Origin: Clostridia bacterium | GTDB taxonomy: Bacteria; Bacillota; Clostridia; Oscillospirales; CAG-382 | DNA: 55,927 nucleotides | Direction: 5' to 3' | NCBI GenBank assembly: GCA_017521025.1 | Contig: JAFXEB010000026.1 | Coordinates: forward strand, 1-55,927 | Part shown: piece after piece, positions 41,875 through 49,804 of the stretch | Layout: each line of letters opens with the position of its first letter | Position numbering within the stretch: the first letter of the stretch is position 1 | Program-made: the position numbers and the translations under genes | The notes under the pieces: generated by a model | What the model was told of the DNA's origin: nothing | Database searches by the model: none | Seen by the model: the letters and a program-made list of their open reading frames with translations, nothing else

Positions 41875-43032
41875 CTACGCAAATTTCACCCCGCAAAGCA
41901 ACAACGCCGCCGTCCCTTTGTCAAGAAGCTCTCCCTCATACCAGGGCGTACCGAGGGTAACGGCGCTGTCTCCCATGGCACGCTCTGTCATAGCCACCGC
42001 CTCCTCTACGGTGATGGGGTCGTCGGGGCGAAATCGGTCGCCCTCTACCTCCACTATACCGTTCACCACTGCCGCCTCCAGATACAGGCGTTTAAGACGG
42101 CTTTGGTGGGCAGTATCGGTGAAGATATCCGTGGGGTACGCCTTATCTGCCACAGCTTCATCTGCGGCGCAGACCAGCATAACGGCGTAGTCAATGCGGC
42201 TGACCAACTTGTTTGGCTCAAAGTAGTAGCTGTCACCTATCATCGTATAGGTCATCAGTGACAGCTCGGAGGCACGGATGGCGGCAAGGTGGTTGGCATC
42301 CCCCTCCATATCGGCAAAATAAACGCCTGTGCTGCTTTCGTCCACGGTAACGGTAACAGTGGCGGCGTCGCTTTTCTCGCCCCAATCGTCAATTACACGG
42401 TAGGTGAAGCTGTCCTCGCCGCAAAAGCCCTCGGTGGGGGTGTAGGTCATCCTACCCTCTGTAAGCACTACCCTGCCCCCCGTGGGGTAGCGCTCCACCA
42501 CGTATTCCACAGCGCCGCCGTCGGGGTCATAGCCGCCCAGAGGGAGGGTGGCGCTGACGTTTTTGTAGGTGGATACGGTGGCAGACACGGCAATAGGGGC
42601 AAAGCGTGGGCTTTCGGAATAGCGCACAAGGCACTGTATCTCCTTGCTTTCCCAGCCTGCCGCCGCCACGGTGAAGGTGAAGGCGCACTCACCCTTGAAG
42701 TCGGAGCTTGGCAGGAAGGAGAGCAACGCCGTGCCCGTCAGGGACAGCACCTGCTGAGGGATGGCGTCAACACCTGCCACCTTCAGCACCCCTGCGGAAA
42801 GGGGCGGCAGGGTCTGCAGGGTAAGGTAGTCGAAGTCGGCGCCCACCACGTCCCTTATCTCCTGGGCGGTAAAGCGCACACGCTCGCCGCCCACAGAGCA
42901 TTTGATAAGCCTTGTCTCTGCCCTGAGGACCTCTATCCCCGGAGACAACAGCTCTGCCGTGGCAGACACGCTATTGCCTGCGGCGACAAAGAGACAGAGC
43001 ACAAAGGCAAGCAGCTTTAAAAGTTTTCTCAT
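41875..43032 (-). CDS. Secreted surface protein with cadherin-like and SLH domains
   Basis: 385 aa behind GGGAGG. Signal peptide residues 1-24. Residues about 50-130 are a beta domain; about 145-235 form a cadherin-like/Ig-like tandem (GYDPDGGAVEYVV, MTYTPTEGFCGEDSFTYRV, TVTVTV). The last 140 residues resemble two S-layer homology units (NKLVSRIDYAVMLVCAADE; FRPDDPITVEEAVAM), which bind pyruvylated wall polymers. Probably a structural or adhesive surface protein. It is monocistronic, between the leuS terminator and the divergent aroA-like gene. Confidence 0.82.
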   Translation of the reverse strand: MRKLLKLLAFVLCLFVAAGNSVSATAELLSPGIEVLRAETRLIKCSVGGERVRFTAQEIRDVVGADFDYLTLQTLPPLSAGVLKVAGVDAIPQQVLSLTGTALLSFLPSSDFKGECAFTFTVAAAGWESKEIQCLVRYSESPRFAPIAVSATVSTYKNVSATLPLGGYDPDGGAVEYVVERYPTGGRVVLTEGRMTYTPTEGFCGEDSFTYRVIDDWGEKSDAATVTVTVDESSTGVYFADMEGDANHLAAIRASELSLMTYTMIGDSYYFEPNKLVSRIDYAVMLVCAADEAVADKAYPTDIFTDTAHQSRLKRLYLEAAVVNGIVEVEGDRFRPDDPITVEEAVAMTERAMGDSAVTLGTPWYEGELLDKGTAALLLCGVKFA

Positions 43033-43103
43033 ATATTATGCCTCCCGAATGTATTTTTCACCCTTATGTTACCCTGTTTTTCTCCAAATATTACAAATAT
43101 GCC

Positions 43104-43132
43104 TTGAAAACGGACACAAATAATGCTACAAT
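43104..43132 (+). promoter_or_regulatory. Promoter of the aroA-like gene
   Basis: TTGAAA (43104-43109), 17 bp, TACAAT (43127-43132) preceded by TGC (extended -10). AAAGGAGGG follows before the start codon. Confidence 0.7.
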
Positions 43133-43155
43133 ATTACAAAGGAGGGCGATGAACC

Positions 43156-44430
43156 ATGGACCTGCGCATTAAAACCTCATCCTTAAAGGGTATGATACCT
43201 GCCACACAGTCCAAATGGTCTGTGCACAGGATGATATTCTGCTCGGCACTGGCAAGCGAACCCACGGTGCTTACCATAAACAGCTTGTCGGAGGATATCT
43301 ACGGCGCACTTGACACAGTAAAGCGCTTTGGCGGTGACGTGTTCCCCGTGAGTGAGAGGGAGTACCGTATTACCCCCATCTGGGCGAAAAAGGCAACCCA
43401 CCCCGTTTTGTATGCCCGTGAGAGCGGTACCTTTCTGCGCTTTATAATGCCCGTTGCGGCGGCGCTGTTCGACTCTTTTGAGATACACTGCCAGACCGCT
43501 GTGCCCCCCTATGCGCCCATTATGCGGCAGATGGAGGAGCACGGCTGTGCCTGCACCTACGGTGACGGAGTTATGAGCTTTAAGGGCAAGCTCAGGGGCG
43601 GTCGCTTTACCCTTGCAGGCAACTCGGGGGGCAGGTTTTTGTCGGGTCTTTTGTTTGCACTGCCCTTGCTTGAGGAGGACAGCGAGCTTAGCTTTACCTC
43701 TCCCTTGCAGACAAGCGGTTACGTGGATATGACACTTGAGACGGCGGCTAAGTACGGCGTGCGTATATATAAAAGGGACAACGGCTATTTTGTAAAGGGC
43801 TCTCAGCATTACGAAAAGCCCTTTGACGTGGAGAAGCTCACGGTGGAAGGGGATTGGAGCAGTGCGGCGGTGCTGTTGGTTGGCGGCGCTCTGGGCGGCG
43901 AGGTCTGCTGCGGCGGCCTTAGTATAGAATCCTCTCAGCCGGATAAGGCTATTGTGCCCCTGCTTTCCGCCATGGGGGCGGAGATACGTGCCGACAAGCG
44001 CACGGGCAGCGTTTTCGCCTTTAAGAGCAAGCTTAAGGGGATAGACGTGGATTGTTCATCGGTACCTGACCTTGTTCCTGCACTGGCTGTTGCTATGGCT
44101 TTGGCTGAGGGCAACAGTATGATACGAAATATTGGCTGGCTGAGACATAAGGAGAGCGACCGTATAAGAGCGTTGGCAGAAAACCTTGGGCGTATGGGTG
44201 CCAAGGTGACGGAGTATGAGGACGCTCTCGGCTTTACGGGCGTAAAGCTTTTGAAGGGTGCCGAGGTGGACAGCTTTGGCGACCACCGTATCGCTATGGC
44301 GATGGCTATAGCAGGTGCAGTGGCAAGAGGTGAGACGGTGGTAAAGGGCGCAAGCAGTGCGGTGAACAAGTCTTACTCCCGTTTCTTCTACGATTTCAGA
44401 CTCCTTGGCGGCGAGGCTGAGGATATATAG
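43156..44430 (+). CDS. aroA: AroA-family (EPSP synthase-like) protein with atypical active site
   Basis: 424 aa, the normal length and two-domain fold. Kept motifs: Lys20 in QSKWSVHR, SGTFLRF (90-96), VPDLVPALAVA (Asp304), RHKESDRIRA, FGDHRIAMAMA and VNKSYSRFFYDF. Changed against E. coli numbering: Ser23 to Trp21, Asn94 to Glu89, Arg124 to Ala115, and Ser169-Ser170-Gln171 to Gly158-Gly159-Arg160. These normally hold shikimate 3-phosphate and phosphoenolpyruvate. It may be a divergent EPSP synthase, a paralogue with another substrate, or a decaying enzyme. No other shikimate gene is nearby; leuS and a glycosyltransferase flank the locus. Confidence 0.75.
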   Translation: MDLRIKTSSLKGMIPATQSKWSVHRMIFCSALASEPTVLTINSLSEDIYGALDTVKRFGGDVFPVSEREYRITPIWAKKATHPVLYARESGTFLRFIMPVAAALFDSFEIHCQTAVPPYAPIMRQMEEHGCACTYGDGVMSFKGKLRGGRFTLAGNSGGRFLSGLLFALPLLEEDSELSFTSPLQTSGYVDMTLETAAKYGVRIYKRDNGYFVKGSQHYEKPFDVEKLTVEGDWSSAAVLLVGGALGGEVCCGGLSIESSQPDKAIVPLLSAMGAEIRADKRTGSVFAFKSKLKGIDVDCSSVPDLVPALAVAMALAEGNSMIRNIGWLRHKESDRIRALAENLGRMGAKVTEYEDALGFTGVKLLKGAEVDSFGDHRIAMAMAIAGAVARGETVVKGASSAVNKSYSRFFYDFRLLGGEAEDI

Positions 44431-44471
44431 GGCTATAATAGCCATAAAGAGAGCAAAGAAAGGAAAACGAT

Positions 44472-45434
44472 ATGAGACCTAACAGGCTTTTTGTAGTGGT
44501 CCCTTGCTATAACGAGGAGGAGGTGCTGCCCGAGACCTCCAAGCGTCTGGCTGTGAAGATGGAGGAGCTGATTGCCGCAGGCAAGATAGCGCCCGACAGC
44601 CGTGTTGCCTTTGTTAACGACGGCAGTAAGGACAAGACCTGGGCGATGATACAGGAGCTGCACGGGCAGAACCCCATTTTTACGGGCGTTAACCTGAGCC
44701 GCAACAGAGGGCATCAGAACGCTCTGCTCGGCGGGCTTATGACGGTTATGGAGGATGCCGATATGGCTATCTCTATGGACGCCGACCTGCAGGACGATAT
44801 AAACGCCATGGACGAGATGATAGACAAGTATCACGCAGGCTGTGACATCGTCTACGGCGTGCGCAGTAAGCGCAAGACCGACAGCTTTTTCAAGCGCTTT
44901 ACCGCAGAGAGCTTTTACAGGCTGATGGACAAGATGGGCGCAAAGACTGTGTTCAACCACGCCGACTACCGCCTTATGAGCAAGCGTGCCCTGCAGGGGC
45001 TTGCAGACTTTAAGGAGGTAAACCTGTTTCTGCGTGGCATAGTGCCCATGATAGGCTACCCCTCGGACGTGGTGTATTACGAGCGTGCGGAGCGTTTTGC
45101 AGGGGAGAGCAAGTATCCCCTAAAGAAGATGATAGCCTTTTCTATAGAGGGCATCACCTCCCTCAGCACCACACCTATTAAGCTGATAACCAAGCTTGGC
45201 ATATTTATGTTTATAGTGAGCATAGGTATGCTTATATACTCGATAGTACAGCTTTGCCTTGGTAACACCATCGGCGGCTGGACCAGTGTTATGGTGTCCA
45301 TTTGGGCGATAGGCGGCCTTTTGATGATATCTATGGGCGTTGTAGGCGCCTATGTTGGCAAGATATATCTCGAGGCCAAGGGCAGACCTCGCTATATTAT
45401 CGAAAAATATCTTGAAGAAGAAAAGAAGGACTAA
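44472..45434 (+). CDS. Family 2 glycosyltransferase, membrane-anchored (DPM1/GtrB-like)
   Basis: 320 aa. The N-terminal GT-A domain has VVVPCYNEEEVL, VNDGSKDKTW, NRGHQNALLGG and the metal-binding SMDADLQDD. Two membrane helices follow at about residues 232-255 and 268-295. This architecture belongs to enzymes that load a sugar onto undecaprenyl phosphate (GtrB/ArnC/DPM1 class) for wall or surface polymer modification. Donor and acceptor cannot be read from the sequence. It lies 41 bp after the aroA-like gene and 3 bp before the DUF5662 gene. Confidence 0.9.
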   Translation: MRPNRLFVVVPCYNEEEVLPETSKRLAVKMEELIAAGKIAPDSRVAFVNDGSKDKTWAMIQELHGQNPIFTGVNLSRNRGHQNALLGGLMTVMEDADMAISMDADLQDDINAMDEMIDKYHAGCDIVYGVRSKRKTDSFFKRFTAESFYRLMDKMGAKTVFNHADYRLMSKRALQGLADFKEVNLFLRGIVPMIGYPSDVVYYERAERFAGESKYPLKKMIAFSIEGITSLSTTPIKLITKLGIFMFIVSIGMLIYSIVQLCLGNTIGGWTSVMVSIWAIGGLLMISMGVVGAYVGKIYLEAKGRPRYIIEKYLEEEKKD

Positions 45435-45437
45435 GCT

Positions 45438-45989
45438 ATGTGGCACCCCATAAAGCACTTTAAGACCATAACCAAGCACCGCCACAGAGTGATATACCAC
45501 TGCTTTAAGGTGGGTATCCCGTGGCAGGGTCTGAAGCACGACCTTTCAAAATACAGCCTGACGGAGTTTTTGCCGGGGGCGAAGTATTTTGTGGGCGTGC
45601 GCAGTCCTAACGAGCTTGAGAGGGAGGACAAGGGCTATTCCACCGCCTGGCTCCACCACAAGGGCAGGAACCGCCACCACTTTGAGTACTGGCAGGACGC
45701 CGTGCCCGGTCAGCAAAAGCCCCTGTGCCCCGTAGAGATGCCCGTTAAGTATGTGGCGGAGATGTTTTGCGACAGAGTAGCCGCCAGCAAGATATACAAG
45801 GGCAAGAGCTATCATAACGGCTGTGCCTACGAGTATTTCGCCGCTAAGAAGGACATCCTCCCTATGCACCCCAACACCAAGGCACTGCTTGAGAGCTGGC
45901 TTGTGACCCTGAGGGACAAGGGGGAGAAGGTGGCGTTTGCCGAGGTAAAGCAATACGTAAAGGCTAACAAGAAGAAAAAGAAAAAGTAG
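45438..45989 (+). CDS. DUF5662 family protein
   Basis: 183 aa, cytosolic. Conserved-looking His/Asp residues: LKHDLSKYS (34-42), AWLHHKGRNRHHFEYW (about 71-86) and YVAEMFCDRVAASKIYKGKSYH. The HD-like HDLSKY and the later histidines suggest a metal-binding helical domain, but no activity is known for this family. The C terminus is a run of lysines. It ends the transcript that starts at the aroA-like gene, with a terminator 15 bp on. Confidence 0.82.
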   Translation: MWHPIKHFKTITKHRHRVIYHCFKVGIPWQGLKHDLSKYSLTEFLPGAKYFVGVRSPNELEREDKGYSTAWLHHKGRNRHHFEYWQDAVPGQQKPLCPVEMPVKYVAEMFCDRVAASKIYKGKSYHNGCAYEYFAAKKDILPMHPNTKALLESWLVTLRDKGEKVAFAEVKQYVKANKKKKKK

Positions 45990-46004
45990 TTGGAAATATA
46001 TGAG

Positions 46005-46028
46005 AAAAAGGGACCTTGGTCCCTTTTT
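46005..46028 (+). terminator. Rho-independent terminator
   Basis: AAAAAGGGACC (46005-46015) and GGTCCCTTTTT (46018-46028) form an 11-bp stem with a TT loop and a built-in T-tract. The next gene starts 37 bp later with no promoter I can assign, so partial read-through is possible. Confidence 0.8.
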
Positions 46029-46065
46029 CGGTTAAAAGAAGAAACAGGAAAGGACGTGGGGTCAG

Positions 46066-48792
46066 GTGTTTTTAGGCATCCATTTGTCGGAGATAAGCGA
46101 CAAGACCTTGAGGGAAATAGAGCTGACGGGGGCACAGGCGTGCTATATAAAGACTTTGCACGCTATATCCTGCGCCTTGTCGCTGGGTCTGATATCTTAC
46201 TGGATATACTCCTTTATCCGTAGCCGCATAGCTACGTGGAGGGGCACCTTCTACAAAAAGCGTGGGTTCTCCCACACCCTTGGCGCAACCTTGGTGTTTC
46301 TTGCGGCTGTGTGGTGTATGCGCTACGCCGTAGGGCGTTTTGTTATGCCGCTTACCGGTCACAGCGGCTTTGAGGAGGGGGTAAACAGCCTGCTTCACGC
46401 CCTGCAGACCTTCAGCATGGACGAGGACTATACGAGCTATGTGAGCAACGGCAAGATAATGATGGAGGTGCTTACAAAGGGTTGCAGTAATGCCTCGGGC
46501 TGGATAGCCGCCTACGGCGTTTACGCCTTTTTGCTGAACATCGCCGCCCCCATAGCGGGAGGCGCATTGATATTGGAGCTGATAACGGGTCTTTTCCCCT
46601 CTCTGAAGCTGTGGTTTTACAGCAAGCTTTTGTGGAAAGAGCGCTGTTATTTCAGTGAGCTTAACGAGCGCTCGCTGGCTTTGGCAAAAAGCCTGAGGAG
46701 CCAGAAATATCGCATTTTCTGCAAGCCTGTTATCGTGTTTACCGACGCCTACACCGACAAGGACAACGAAAAAAGCGCAGAGCTGCTTGCGGAGGCAAAG
46801 CAGCTTGGTGCGCTGTGCATAAAGGACGATATCTGCCACGCACGCTGCAACAGGTTCTTTAAGCGCTCGTTTTTCCTGATGGACGAGGTAGAGGTGGACA
46901 ATCTGCAGACCCTTGCCAACCTTACCAACAGTCAAAACTATAAGACCGTACTGAGGGCGAAGATATTTGTGTTCTCCCAAAGCACAAACCATACCCTTGT
47001 GGAAAAACAGCTCAGGGAAAGGCTTGAAAAGACCTTGGGCGTTGCCGAAAAGGATATGCCCCTTATATTCCCTATCCAGATATACAAAAACATTATAGCA
47101 GACCTGCTGTCAGACCTGCCTCTTTACGAGCCTATAGTGCACAGGTATAAGGAGGACAGAACCACCGACCTTAACGTGACCATACTTGGCACGGGCTATA
47201 TCGGTACGGAGATGTTCCTTGCCTCTTGCTGGGCAGGGCAGATGCACAACGTAAGGCTCCATTTCAACATAATATCCAAGGAGAGCGAGTCGGAGTTTTT
47301 GGGCAGAATAGATTTTATAAGCCCCGAGATAATGCAAAGCTCTAAGCCCTGCCACCCTATACTTTGCTACAACGGGGAGGGCGACACCAATCCCCCCTAC
47401 TTCTCCCTTAACTATATGGAGGGTGACCTTAAAGCTTGGGACGGGAAGGACCCCGAAGCACGGGAGCGGCTTGACGAGGTGCTTGCCAAGACCGACTACT
47501 GTCTTGTTGCCTTGGGCAACGACGAGGATAACATGACCGTCGCCAAGGAGCTGCGCTGCCGTATAGGCAAGGCGCACATGGATGACGGCAAGGGCAGGCG
47601 CACCCTCATAGCCTACGTAATATACAACCCCTGTCTGTGCGAGCTGCTCAACACGAAAAAGCATCTCAGTCCCTGCGGCGGCACACCCTGCGTTTACAGC
47701 CACGCCATAGGCAGTCTCCACGAGCAGTACGATATCCAGACCGTTTACACCTCTATCTACGAGCTACAGAAGAAGGAGGAGGAGCTGAAGCTTACGGAGA
47801 AGGAAAGGGGGGCGCAAAAGGCAAAGAAAAAGCCTAAGAAGCAATACGGTGTAAAAGACAACTCACGCCGCAGTGATATAGTGACCAAGGACACCACTGA
47901 CAGAGGCAAAAACTCACAGAACTATGACCACTGGGCAACGCTTTCACGGGTCATACACATAAAGTACAAGCTGTTTTCTATGGGATGGATAAAGGACTCG
48001 GTCTTTGACGGAGAGGAACAGCACAAGGAAAGAGTAAGCGAGGCGTATAACCTATTTAAGCGGCTTTGTATCGGCTATCCGCCCAAGGGTGCGGAGAAGG
48101 TGGCGGCAGAGTTTATGGAAAAACGGGATATGCTTGCATGGAACGAGCGCCGCCGTTGGTGCGCCTTTACACGCTCACAGGGCTATTCCTCCACAGACAA
48201 GTGCAGGGAGTATTTCGACCACTGCGGCGACCACAAGCATATGGAGCTGAGACTGCACCCCTGCCTTGTTGAAAGCGACAGCGCCAGTGTGCGTAGGGCA
48301 GAGGATTTTGTATTTGAAAACGCAAGGAAAGCGCCTACAGTAAAGCTTGATAAGCTTGACGAGCTGTCGGAGCTGGTAATAGAGCTTTGCGACAAAACGG
48401 ACAAAAAGCTTGCCGCTGATAAGGAAGCAGAGAAGGCAAGGAAAGAAGCTGCCCTTAAAGAGCTCGACTGGCTTGGTAAAAAGCGCTATATGCGAGAGAA
48501 GGCGAAGAATAACAAAGGGAAAAAGGAAAAAAAGCCTAAGAACCGCATGGAATTCAAAGTGGGCGACTACCCTCACCAATATTTTGGTAAATACCTGCCC
48601 TTGTGCTCCGATACCGACAAAGACGATGCGATAAAGCTTCTGGGTAAAAGCGAGAGGAAGGTCAAAAGGATGTGCAAAAAGGGTGACCTGACGGGCGCAG
48701 TGCTGTACGAGGATATCGGCTGGCTGGTGCCTAAGTACTCTTTGCCCGAAAAGAAAGAAAAGCAGCAGAGCACAAGGCAGAGCAAGCAATAA
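46066..48792 (+). CDS. Membrane protein with RCK/TrkA-N-like Rossmann domains, RyR domain and HTH-like tail
   Basis: 908 aa from a GTG with a weak ribosome site; no ATG is near. About three membrane helices lie at residues 24-50, 68-95 and 145-180. Residues about 215-345 look like an RCK/TrkA-N domain (IVFTDAY, AKQLGALCIKDDI). A second Rossmann loop GTGYIG is at about 375-380. Residues about 688-765 match a bacterial RyR domain (WNERRRWCAF, SQGY, LRLHPCLV). Residues about 853-893 look like an excisionase-type HTH (LLGKSERKVKRMCKKGDL). A ligand-sensing channel or signalling protein is inferred. I recall no described protein with this full order. Confidence 0.75.
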   Translation: MFLGIHLSEISDKTLREIELTGAQACYIKTLHAISCALSLGLISYWIYSFIRSRIATWRGTFYKKRGFSHTLGATLVFLAAVWCMRYAVGRFVMPLTGHSGFEEGVNSLLHALQTFSMDEDYTSYVSNGKIMMEVLTKGCSNASGWIAAYGVYAFLLNIAAPIAGGALILELITGLFPSLKLWFYSKLLWKERCYFSELNERSLALAKSLRSQKYRIFCKPVIVFTDAYTDKDNEKSAELLAEAKQLGALCIKDDICHARCNRFFKRSFFLMDEVEVDNLQTLANLTNSQNYKTVLRAKIFVFSQSTNHTLVEKQLRERLEKTLGVAEKDMPLIFPIQIYKNIIADLLSDLPLYEPIVHRYKEDRTTDLNVTILGTGYIGTEMFLASCWAGQMHNVRLHFNIISKESESEFLGRIDFISPEIMQSSKPCHPILCYNGEGDTNPPYFSLNYMEGDLKAWDGKDPEARERLDEVLAKTDYCLVALGNDEDNMTVAKELRCRIGKAHMDDGKGRRTLIAYVIYNPCLCELLNTKKHLSPCGGTPCVYSHAIGSLHEQYDIQTVYTSIYELQKKEEELKLTEKERGAQKAKKKPKKQYGVKDNSRRSDIVTKDTTDRGKNSQNYDHWATLSRVIHIKYKLFSMGWIKDSVFDGEEQHKERVSEAYNLFKRLCIGYPPKGAEKVAAEFMEKRDMLAWNERRRWCAFTRSQGYSSTDKCREYFDHCGDHKHMELRLHPCLVESDSASVRRAEDFVFENARKAPTVKLDKLDELSELVIELCDKTDKKLAADKEAEKARKEAALKELDWLGKKRYMREKAKNNKGKKEKKPKNRMEFKVGDYPHQYFGKYLPLCSDTDKDDAIKLLGKSERKVKRMCKKGDLTGAVLYEDIGWLVPKYSLPEKKEKQQSTRQSKQ

Positions 48793-48811
48793 ATTGCCCT
48801 TTGTAAACAAA

Positions 48812-48856
48812 CAGAGCAAGAGCGAAAGAAAAAACTTCACTCTTGCTCTGCTTTTA
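48812..48856 (+). terminator. Terminator of the RCK-RyR gene
   Basis: CAGAGCAAGAG (48812-48822) pairs with CTCTTGCTCTG (48840-48850) over 11 bp, loop 17, followed by CTTTTATTTTC. Confidence 0.75.
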
Positions 48857-48943
48857 TTTTCGCTTTATGCGCCGCTCTACGCCAAGACAAGCCCCTCGGC
48901 AAGAATCGCCTTATGCGCTGATGCGGTGAGATAAACACTGAAT

Positions 48944-49804
48944 CTATGCTGATATAATTTCCTGCATCAGTATCGAATCAACAAGACGAGTGATATATCG
49001 GGAATTATCGTCATCCTTTATCTGCGCTACGCACTCAATCTCGTTTTTGGACAGAAAATACGCCAATTGATATGCACGTTGAACGTGATAACAATAGTCT
49101 CTAATATTCAGCTCTACCGTTTCCTTGTTTGCGCAACTTGTCTTGCTGCCGTGCTCGTTCTCGCTTAACGCTACATAGTTCAAGCAAAATCGTGTCTCAC
49201 AGCAAAACGACAGCAAGCTTCCCTTTTTACCAAGAAGCCTCGTGCCGTGGGTGAAGGAAATAGTGTCCTTAATAAAGAACACATGTGGTACCATAAAGTG
49301 CAGAAACTTTGATGCAAACGAAACACAATTTTTTATCGGTTTTTGGTTTTGCACACCGTTATCCCGTCTCATTTTGCCTATGCTTTCCATAATGAGTCGA
49401 TTAAACACATCAACGCACCGCACAGTGTCTTCGAGAATATTTACGTCGTTTCCATCGTTGGCGAAGCTGTATTTTTCATTCATCAAACGCAACAACAGGC
49501 TGCGAAATGAGGGATAGTCCTTATTTTCAACTATTTCCCTCGCAAGTGTAGAGAAAAACGTGCCTCGTCCATCAGCTATTCTGATACCGGAACCTCTGTC
49601 GGGAGATGCAGAATAAGTTTTCCCTATAATCAACAAAGCACTTTCAAAACGGTTTAACGTCTCTTTTTCATTTATACTTTCGGGCAAAATACTTTGGTCT
49701 CTGCACATTTTGTACAGAATTTCATTACCGTAATAATAGCTTTCGGCAGAGATCTTTTTCGCTTTTTCTATAAATTCTTCTTTTATCGTTGTGACATATT
49801 TCAT
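48944..49804 (-). CDS. AT-rich hypothetical protein, probably acquired
   Basis: 286 aa from the ATG at 49804, which overlaps the metH stop as ATGA. The frame is open 44 codons further, but those are metH in another frame. Mostly helical; segments include SFASKFLHFMVPHVFFIKDTISF near residue 165 and a C-terminal YCYHVQRAYQLAYFLS. SASKFLHF-like segments recall to me an uncharacterised family sometimes found near defence genes; this is weak. Base and codon use is visibly AT-richer than metH and the rest of the window. It has no methionine-related motif despite its position. Confidence 0.7.
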   Translation of the reverse strand: MKYVTTIKEEFIEKAKKISAESYYYGNEILYKMCRDQSILPESINEKETLNRFESALLIIGKTYSASPDRGSGIRIADGRGTFFSTLAREIVENKDYPSFRSLLLRLMNEKYSFANDGNDVNILEDTVRCVDVFNRLIMESIGKMRRDNGVQNQKPIKNCVSFASKFLHFMVPHVFFIKDTISFTHGTRLLGKKGSLLSFCCETRFCLNYVALSENEHGSKTSCANKETVELNIRDYCYHVQRAYQLAYFLSKNEIECVAQIKDDDNSRYITRLVDSILMQEIISA

